DNA of 53,155 nucleotides from Candidatus Sulfopaludibacter sp. SbA4. GTDB taxonomy: Bacteria > Acidobacteriota > Terriglobia > Bryobacterales > Bryobacteraceae. The translations under genes and the position numbers were made by a program. The stretch is taken from positions 17,744-70,898 of the forward strand of contig OMOG01000165.1 in NCBI GenBank assembly GCA_900290305.1, read 5' to 3'. The notes beneath the pieces were generated by a model. That model was not told the DNA's origin and ran no database searches. It saw nothing but the letters and a program-made list of their open reading frames with translations. Below, piece after piece: positions 17,077 to 23,231 of this stretch. Every line of letters begins with the position of its first letter. Position 1 is the first letter of the stretch.

Positions 17077-20000
17077 TGCCCATTCAACCGGCGCGCGTCA
17101 AGGAATGCCTGGGAAGCTTCGATTTCCTCCGCCTCTTCGTGGATCAGTTGGGGTGGTCACAGCCAGCGTCAGAAAAACCGGTGACGTTTTCGGTCGCCGG
17201 CGAAGAATTCTCGCGCCGGGAGATCGCGCAACTTGGAGGCGTCTCCGTGTTGGAAGTCACCGCCTCCACGGGAACAATCCCGGCCGCCAAGGCGCGCGCC
17301 GCCGTTCACAAGGAGATTGCGGGACTGCACCAGGAGAATCTCCTGATCTTCATCAATGGCGGCAGAAACGAAAGCCTGTGGTATTGGGTGAAACGGGATG
17401 ATGGCAAATCCTATGCTCGGGATCACTATTTTGAAATCCATCAGCCCGGCGATCTCTTCCTGAGCAAGCTCAGCTCCCTGGTCTTCGAGATCGGCGAACT
17501 CGATCCGACCGGCGACGTCTCCGTGCTCGAAGTCGCCAAGCGGCTACGCGAAGCGCTCGATATCGAGCGGGTCACCAAGAAGTTTTACGACGAATTCCGC
17601 GCCCAGCACATCGCCTTCATTGAGCTGATCCGCGGCATCGCCGATGAGCGCGACCGGCGCTGGTACGCCTCGGTCATCCTCAATCGTTTGATGTTCATCT
17701 ACTTTCTGCAGAAGAAGGGATTCATCGACAACAACGACCAGGACTACCTGCAGCACAAGCTCGAAGCAACCCAGAAGCAGGGGCGCAACCTCTTCTACAC
17801 CAACTTTCTGAAGCTCCTGTTCTTCGAAGGGTTCGCGAAAACCGAAGACCAGCGAAGCGCCGCGGCCCGCAAGGTTCTGGGAAAGATCAAGTACCTCAAT
17901 GGTGGCCTGTTCCTGCCGCACAAGATTGAGATCGACAATCCGAATATCGCTATCCCCGACAAGGCCTTCGAAAACATCTTCGCCCTTTTCCGCCGTTACT
18001 CGTGGAACCTGAACGACGTGCCGGGCGAGGACGACGACGAAATCAATCCCGACGTGCTCGGGTACATCTTCGAGAAATACATCAACCAGAAGGCCTTCGG
18101 CGCCTACTACACACCGCCCGAAATCACTGAGTACCTCTGTGAGCGGACGATTCACCAGGTGATCCTGGAGAAGGTGAGGAGCACGCCGTTTCCCGGACCG
18201 AAGAACCGCGACTACGCTTCTATCAATGAACTGCTGATGGATCTCGACAACGACCTTTGCCGTGTCCTGATCCACGAAATCCTACCGAATCTCAGCGTTC
18301 TCGACCCTGCCTGCGGTTCCGGCGCTTTCCTTGTATCCGCGATGAAGACGCTCCTCAAGATCTATGGGCCAGTGGTCGGCAGGATTAAGTTCGGCACCAG
18401 CGCTAACTTGAAGAAGTGGCTGCGCGATGTTGAGCGCGACCATCCCAGCATCGGCTACTTCATTCGTAAGACGATCATTACGGACAACCTGTTCGGCGTG
18501 GACATCATGGAGGAAGCGACCGAAATCGCCAGGCTGCGTCTATTCCTCGCATTGGTCGCTTCAGCCGACGACGTAGAGCAACTCGAGCCGCTGCCCAATA
18601 TCGACTTCAACATCCTTTCCGGCAATTCCCTCATCGGATTGATGCGAGTGGATGACCAGGACTTCGACAACCGGCACAAGCAAGGCGAGATGTTCCAGAA
18701 GTCCTACCGCGATTTGCTCGCCGAAAAGAACCGTCTGATCGGGACCTACCGCCATACGGCGAGCTATTCAGACGACTTGCGGGGATTGCGCGACAACATC
18801 CAGGAGATGCAGGAGGAAGCCGAAGCGACCCTTGATGAAATCCTGCTGAAGGAATTTACCGGACTCGGGATTAAATACGAACAGCCTACGTGGGATCCGA
18901 AGCGGAGCGAGCTTGGAAAGGCCTCTAAACGCCAGCTTAAGCTCGCCGACATCCGCGCGCTGCGGCCATTCCATTGGGGCTACCAATTCGACGAGATTCT
19001 GAATGGCCATCGCCGCGGCTTCGACGTCATCGTCACCAACCCGCCGTGGGAAGCTTTTAAGCCTAACGCCAAGGAGTTCTTTGAGGAGCATTCGGACCTG
19101 GTCAGCAAGAACAACATGATCATTCACGATTTCGAGGCCGAACAATCGAAGCTTCTCAAGAACCCTGCCATACGTGGAGCGTGGATGGCGTACCTGGCTG
19201 GCTATCCCCATCAGGCGGACTATTTCCGTGGGGCCGCCCAATTCGAGAATCAGACTAGTGTGGTCAATGGAAAGAAGGTCGGCACCGACACCAACTTCTA
19301 CAAGCTCTTTGTCGAGCAGTCCCATAACTTGTTGCGCAATGGCGGCCGCTGCGGAATGATTGTCCCGGGCGGAGTCTATGCGGATCTGGGCGCGAAGCGC
19401 CTCCGTGAGATGCTGCTGTTCGAGTGTAAGGTGGACAGCCTGTTCGGCTTGAACAATGAGCGTCACATATTCGAAGGCGTGCACCATTCCGTGAAGTTCT
19501 GCATTCTCGCATTTGAGAAATCAGGGTCGACAGAAGCTTTTCGCGCGGCATTTCGGATTAATCCGCGTGAAGCCATTTCACGGGATAAGCTCGACGAGTT
19601 TTTGAACTCCGGTAAGGCAGACCTCCGTCTGACCACCAACCTTATCCGCCGCCTCTCTCCCGACTCGCTCTCAATCATGGAGTTCAAGAATGAGATGGAC
19701 CTGCGCGTTGCAGAGAAGATGGTCGGCTTCCCCCTTTTAGGGGATCAACTTCCGGGAACCTGGAATGCGCGGCTCACGCGCGAGTTTGACATGACGAACG
19801 ACAGCGACCTATATCTGGAGAAACCTGGTGCGGGTCGTTTGCCCCTGTTCGAGGGGAAGATGATCAATCAGTTCACTGCCAGCTTTGGTGATCCGAGATA
19901 CTGGGTTCGTATTAAGGAGGGCCGGCAGCGAAGCATTGGGACCGCTACCGACTCAGGGCAACGGATTGATGCCGATTTCTACCGTGTTTGCTTCCGTAGT

Positions 20001-21035
20001 GTGGCCCGCAATACCGATGAGCGGACAATGATTTCCGCGGTCTTGCCTCCCTGCTTCTTCGGACACTCACTCTCTGCGGTGCGCGTGACCGACGCTGACG
20101 GAAGCCAAATCGTTTCTGCGCCAGTTCAACTTTTCCTCTGCGCAATCTGGAATAGCTTCGCGGTGGACTATCTGATCCGGGCTAAGGTGGCAGCTAATAT
20201 CAGCTTCTTTTACATTTATCAAGTACCAATTCCGCGCCTCAATGAAAAGGACCCAGGATTCAAGACGATCATTGACCGCGCAGCGAGGCTGATCTGTACG
20301 GAACCGGCATTTAACGATTTTGCCCAGCAACTTGGCCTCAGAAGTCACGAGGACGGCGCTTCAGACCCAGCCGAGCGCGCACGTCTCCGCGCCGAACTCG
20401 ACGGCATCATTGCCAATCTCTACGGACTCACTGAGGAGGAGTTCGCCTACATCCTGACGACTTTCCCCGTAGTGCCCGAGGCGGTCAAAGACGCCGCCTT
20501 GGCCGCCTTCAAGGAGTTCGCTCCTAAATCCATCGACCAGCAAATCGCCGCGCTCATCGCCGCGGGCGAGAGTTCCACCGTCGAATTCAAGTCCTCGGTC
20601 CGCTGGGACATGCGCGAGAATCGCCTGAACGAGCCTCTCAAGTACGGCGTCATCAAGACCGTCGCCGCATTTCTGAATTCCAACGGAGGCACGCTCCTTA
20701 TCGGTGTCGACGACGAGCGCAAGGCGGTCGGCTTGAAGGGGGACTACAGCCAATTCAAGAAGTCCGATTCCCGCGACGCATTCGAGAATTGGCTGACTAC
20801 GCAGTTCATCGATCAGTTCGGAAAACCGGCATCGCGCCTGTACTCGGTCTCGTTCCACGACGTGCAGGGTCAAGACGTCTGCCGGATCGAGGTGCAGCCC
20901 TCTCCCAGCCCCGCCTACGTCGACGAGAAAGGCGGCAAGCCCGTACAACTCTACATCCGTACGGGCAATGCGAGCCGGGCGCTAGAAACTCGTGAGATTA
21001 TCGAGTACTCGCGTCATCGCTGGCCCAATAGCTGA
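17076..21035 (+). CDS. Eco57I-type DNA adenine methyltransferase fused to AlbA_2 domain
   Basis: 1319 residues. The methyltransferase core has motif X (YYTPPEITEYL, about 343), the SAM-binding motif I (LDPACGSGAFL, 409-419), an acidic motif II region (DNLFGVDIMEEA) and the catalytic NPPW (about 655). These are typical of N6-adenine methylases of the Eco57I/PglX/DrmMI type. A target-recognition-like region spans about 830-1100. The last 165 residues form an AlbA_2/Schlafen-like domain: ESSTVEFKSSVRWDM (about 1165), NSNGGTLLIGVDDE and LYIRTGNASRALE. The gene is coupled by TAATG to the helicase and probably marks self DNA. The AlbA_2 fusion is unusual to me and could be a regulator or an RNA/DNA-binding effector. 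Base composition looks more AT-rich than in the flanking genes. Confidence 0.9.
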   Translation: MPIQPARVKECLGSFDFLRLFVDQLGWSQPASEKPVTFSVAGEEFSRREIAQLGGVSVLEVTASTGTIPAAKARAAVHKEIAGLHQENLLIFINGGRNESLWYWVKRDDGKSYARDHYFEIHQPGDLFLSKLSSLVFEIGELDPTGDVSVLEVAKRLREALDIERVTKKFYDEFRAQHIAFIELIRGIADERDRRWYASVILNRLMFIYFLQKKGFIDNNDQDYLQHKLEATQKQGRNLFYTNFLKLLFFEGFAKTEDQRSAAARKVLGKIKYLNGGLFLPHKIEIDNPNIAIPDKAFENIFALFRRYSWNLNDVPGEDDDEINPDVLGYIFEKYINQKAFGAYYTPPEITEYLCERTIHQVILEKVRSTPFPGPKNRDYASINELLMDLDNDLCRVLIHEILPNLSVLDPACGSGAFLVSAMKTLLKIYGPVVGRIKFGTSANLKKWLRDVERDHPSIGYFIRKTIITDNLFGVDIMEEATEIARLRLFLALVASADDVEQLEPLPNIDFNILSGNSLIGLMRVDDQDFDNRHKQGEMFQKSYRDLLAEKNRLIGTYRHTASYSDDLRGLRDNIQEMQEEAEATLDEILLKEFTGLGIKYEQPTWDPKRSELGKASKRQLKLADIRALRPFHWGYQFDEILNGHRRGFDVIVTNPPWEAFKPNAKEFFEEHSDLVSKNNMIIHDFEAEQSKLLKNPAIRGAWMAYLAGYPHQADYFRGAAQFENQTSVVNGKKVGTDTNFYKLFVEQSHNLLRNGGRCGMIVPGGVYADLGAKRLREMLLFECKVDSLFGLNNERHIFEGVHHSVKFCILAFEKSGSTEAFRAAFRINPREAISRDKLDEFLNSGKADLRLTTNLIRRLSPDSLSIMEFKNEMDLRVAEKMVGFPLLGDQLPGTWNARLTREFDMTNDSDLYLEKPGAGRLPLFEGKMINQFTASFGDPRYWVRIKEGRQRSIGTATDSGQRIDADFYRVCFRSVARNTDERTMISAVLPPCFFGHSLSAVRVTDADGSQIVSAPVQLFLCAIWNSFAVDYLIRAKVAANISFFYIYQVPIPRLNEKDPGFKTIIDRAARLICTEPAFNDFAQQLGLRSHEDGASDPAERARLRAELDGIIANLYGLTEEEFAYILTTFPVVPEAVKDAALAAFKEFAPKSIDQQIAALIAAGESSTVEFKSSVRWDMRENRLNEPLKYGVIKTVAAFLNSNGGTLLIGVDDERKAVGLKGDYSQFKKSDSRDAFENWLTTQFIDQFGKPASRLYSVSFHDVQGQDVCRIEVQPSPSPAYVDEKGGKPVQLYIRTGNASRALETREIIEYSRHRWPNS

Positions 21036-21049
21036 CTCGGGTCCGGATG

Positions 21050-21240
21050 GACAGGGCCGGGAGGGCTATCCCACGTTGCCTTGCGGGCGCGCTTCTTCGG
21101 CGATTCCTCGAGCGGCGGTCTTTCCTGATCGGCCGCGGCCGGGGCCACCGCGGTGGTGATCTGGGTGAGATTACACGCTTCTTGGTGAGGCTGCGCTTCA
21201 GCGCCTCCATGATATCGATAACCGGGGCGATGTGCTCGGC
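21050..21240 (-). pseudogene. ku 3'-end fragment (decayed)
   Basis: 191 bp that align, at roughly 80% by eye, to 22265-22453, the end of the intact ku gene plus the hairpin that contains its stop codon. One reading frame still gives the Ku-like piece EALKRSLTKKR before the frame breaks. It is in the same orientation as intact ku, is not expressed as a functional product, and is joined at 21241-21246 to a DUF72 3' fragment. Confidence 0.85.
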
Positions 21241-21245
21241 CGTCG

Positions 21246-21623
21246 CCGCCGCAGTTGAAATGCGACGTGGGGCTGCTTACCCGTTACCTCGACCTGCTGC
21301 CGAAGGGGATGCGGTATGCGTTCGAGTTCCGGCACCAGTCGTGGCTGGCGGAGGAGGTCTACAGCGTCCTGCGCGAACGCAACGTGTCGCTGTGCGTGGC
21401 GGAATCGGAGAAGCTGGAGGTGCCCGAAGTGATCACCGCCGACTTCGTCTACTACCGCCTGCGGAAGGCCGAGTACACGGAGCAGGACGTGGACGCGATC
21501 GCCGCGCGCGCCAGGGATCTGCTGGCCGCCGGGCGGGATTTGTACCTGATGTTCAAGCACGAAGAGACTCCCGAAGGGGCGCTGAATGCGGAGCTGCTGC
21601 TGCGGAAAGCGGGGAGTGCATAG
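21246..21623 (+). pseudogene. DUF72 3'-end fragment
   Basis: The last 126 codons of the DUF72 gene, copied from or sharing ancestry with 13239-13616. Similarity continues to 21638, past the stop codon. It lacks the first half of the TIM barrel and has no start signal of its own, so it should not make a working protein. The open frame remains intact and only about 2% diverged, so the duplication is young or is kept uniform by gene conversion. Confidence 0.9.
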
Positions 21624-21679
21624 CGGCGGAAGCGATGGCGCAGGAATTGTGTTTTACTGGTTATGGACTCGCACGGTCT

Positions 21680-21694
21680 GTACGAGCGGTACGA
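21680..21694 (+). promoter_or_regulatory. Direct repeat before toxin-antitoxin operon
   Basis: GTACGA occurs twice with a 3-bp gap (GTACGAGCGGTACGA), ending 5 bp before the antitoxin ATG. Phd/YefM antitoxins usually repress their own promoter, so this may be an autoregulatory site. Evidence is position and repetition only. Confidence 0.35.
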
Positions 21695-21699
21695 CACCA

Positions 21700-21966
21700 A
21701 TGGCACGCCTCAATGTTTCGAAAGCCCAGGAAGAGTTTCCCGAAGTCGTGAACCGCGCCGCCTCCGGAGGGGAGCGGACCATCGTTTCCCGGCGCGGAAA
21801 GGACGTAGCCGCGGTGATCCCGATAGAAGATCTCCGTCTCCTGGAGCGCCTGGCCCGCGAGGAAATGGACCGAATCGACATCGAGGAAGCCCGCGCCGCT
21901 CTGAAAGAGGCGGAAGAGAAGGGGACCATTCCCCTTGAAGAGGTGAGGCGGCGACTGGGCCTGTAG
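21700..21966 (+). CDS. Phd/YefM-family antitoxin
   Basis: An 88-residue type II antitoxin. The N-terminal half is a Phd/YefM DNA-binding fold (LNVSKAQEEFPEVVNRAASG, then ERTIVSRRGKDVAAVIPIED). The C-terminal half is charged and helical (about 50-88) and would wrap the toxin. The ATG at 21700 matches the usual family start; the longer open frame upstream belongs to the DUF72 fragment. It is followed after 4 bp by its RelE-type partner. The pair occupies the space between the DUF72 fragment and ku. Confidence 0.9.
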   Translation: MARLNVSKAQEEFPEVVNRAASGGERTIVSRRGKDVAAVIPIEDLRLLERLAREEMDRIDIEEARAALKEAEEKGTIPLEEVRRRLGL

Positions 21967-21970
21967 GGTG

Positions 21971-22264
21971 ATGACAGATCCGAAGAAGCTGTCATACACC
22001 CTGGAGTTTACTCCTGCCGCTCTCCGCGAGCTTGAGAAGTTGGACCCGCCTGTAGGCCGGAAGGTCTTCTCCGACATAGAAAAACTCAAGGAGAATCCAC
22101 GGCCTTACGGAGTGCAGAAGATGGAGACGAAAGAGAAGCTCTATCGCATCTACGTAGGGCCGGGAAAGGGTTACCGCGCCATCTATCAGATACGGGACGA
22201 AGCTCTCCTCGTCCTGGTAGTGAGAGTTGGAGACCGGAAGGAAGTGTACCGCCGGGTGAAGTGA
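21971..22264 (+). CDS. RelE/ParE-family toxin
   Basis: A 97-residue RelE/ParE-superfamily toxin. Family features are the start (LEFTPAALRELEKLDPPVGR), a basic middle (GVQKMETKEKLYRIYVG), YRAIYQIRDEALLVLVV and the C-terminal VGDRKEVYRRVK. Arg and Tyr in the last motif correspond to the residues that RelE-type mRNases use on the ribosome. Start at ATG 21971, with GTG 21968 as an alternative. The stop sits against the hairpin that ends ku on the other strand. Whether it is an mRNase (RelE) or a gyrase inhibitor (ParE) cannot be settled from sequence alone. Confidence 0.9.
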   Translation: MTDPKKLSYTLEFTPAALRELEKLDPPVGRKVFSDIEKLKENPRPYGVQKMETKEKLYRIYVGPGKGYRAIYQIRDEALLVLVVRVGDRKEVYRRVK

Positions 22265-22288
22265 GACAGGCCGGGAGGCCTATCCCAC
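22265..22288. repeat. Palindromic repeat at ku 3' end (GACAGGCCGGGAGGCC type)
   Basis: GACAGGCCGGGAGGCCTATC followed by CCAC. It forms a GGCC-centred hairpin, and the ku stop codon lies inside it. A related copy at 21050 begins the ku fragment, so homology between the two ku ends starts at this element. A third relative is inside ligD at 23892. Confidence 0.8.
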
Positions 22289-23149
22289 TTTGCTCTTGCG
22301 GGCGCGCTTCTTGGGCGATTCTTCGAGCGGCAGTTCTTCCTGATCGGCCGAGGCCGAGGCCACGGCGGTGGCGGCCTGGGCGGGCTTGCGCTTTTCGGCG
22401 AGGCTGCGCTTCAGCGCTTCCATGATGTCGATCACGGGGGCGATGTGCTCGGCGGGCGCCTCCACCACCTTCTTGCCTTCGATCTTGGCCTCGATCATCT
22501 TCTGCAGGTTGTCGCGGTATTGGTCGTGGTACTTCTGCGGCTCGAACTCGGCTTCGAGCGAGGAGATCAGCATCTTGGCCATGGCGAGCTCTTTGTCCTT
22601 CACCAGGCTGGTGTCGGTGCGGAACTCATCCACCTGCCGGATCTCGTCCTGATAGTACATGGTGTGCGAGAGAATTCCCTTGGCGCCAGGCCGGAGCACG
22701 ATGATGTGCTCGCGATTGTGCATCGCCACCTTGGCCAGGGCGTAGTATTTGGATTCGCGCAGGGCCTGGAACAGCAGCGCGTAGGGCTTCTCGCCGCCCT
22801 CGTCGGGGGCCACGTAGTAGGAGCTTTCCAGGTAGATCGGGTCCACCTGGTCGGCCGCCACGAATTCGAGGATCTCCATTACCTTCGCGGTCTTGGGCGC
22901 GACCTTCTTGATATCCTCGTCGTCGATCTCCACGTAGTGGTCCTTCTCGTACTCGTAGCCTTTGACGAGCTCGCTGCGGGGGACCGCCTTGTCCTCCGCC
23001 TGACAGAAAATGACCTGCTTGATGCGGGAGTGGTCGGCTTTATGCAGGAGGTTGAAGCTGACGGTTTCGCTGCGCGCGGCGCTGAAGAGCCGAATGGGGA
23101 ACGAAACCAAGCCAAAAGTGAGATGGCCTTTCCAGACGCTCGATGCCAT
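22280..23149 (-). CDS. ku: Ku protein, non-homologous end joining
   Basis: A 289-residue bacterial Ku homodimer subunit, which encircles broken DNA ends and recruits LigD. The conserved Ku beta-barrel core is seen (MASSVWKGHLTFGLVSFPIR, then SFNLLHKADHSRIKQ, KGYEYEKDHYVEIDDEDI and YYQDEIRQVDEF). The C-terminal tail (about 240-289) is rich in Lys, Glu and Ala and ends PKKRARKSKVG, as in Ku proteins that bind DNA with a basic tail. It is divergent from ligD, with 82 bp between starts that must hold both promoters. The stop codon is formed within a palindromic repeat shared with a ku fragment at 21050-21240. Confidence 0.96.
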   Translation of the reverse strand: MASSVWKGHLTFGLVSFPIRLFSAARSETVSFNLLHKADHSRIKQVIFCQAEDKAVPRSELVKGYEYEKDHYVEIDDEDIKKVAPKTAKVMEILEFVAADQVDPIYLESSYYVAPDEGGEKPYALLFQALRESKYYALAKVAMHNREHIIVLRPGAKGILSHTMYYQDEIRQVDEFRTDTSLVKDKELAMAKMLISSLEAEFEPQKYHDQYRDNLQKMIEAKIEGKKVVEAPAEHIAPVIDIMEALKRSLAEKRKPAQAATAVASASADQEELPLEESPKKRARKSKVG

Positions 23150-23231
23150 AGGTAAACCTCAAAAAAACAGTGCGGCTTCCAAGATACTACAAACCTGGAT
23201 AAGATGTAAATGGAAGGATGCAAAGGGACTT

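Noticed and set aside
13681-21035. Complete DISARM or BREX system
   Set aside because: drmA, drmB and drmC, and pglZ, brxL and brxC-type genes are absent; only helicase/nuclease and methylase are present.
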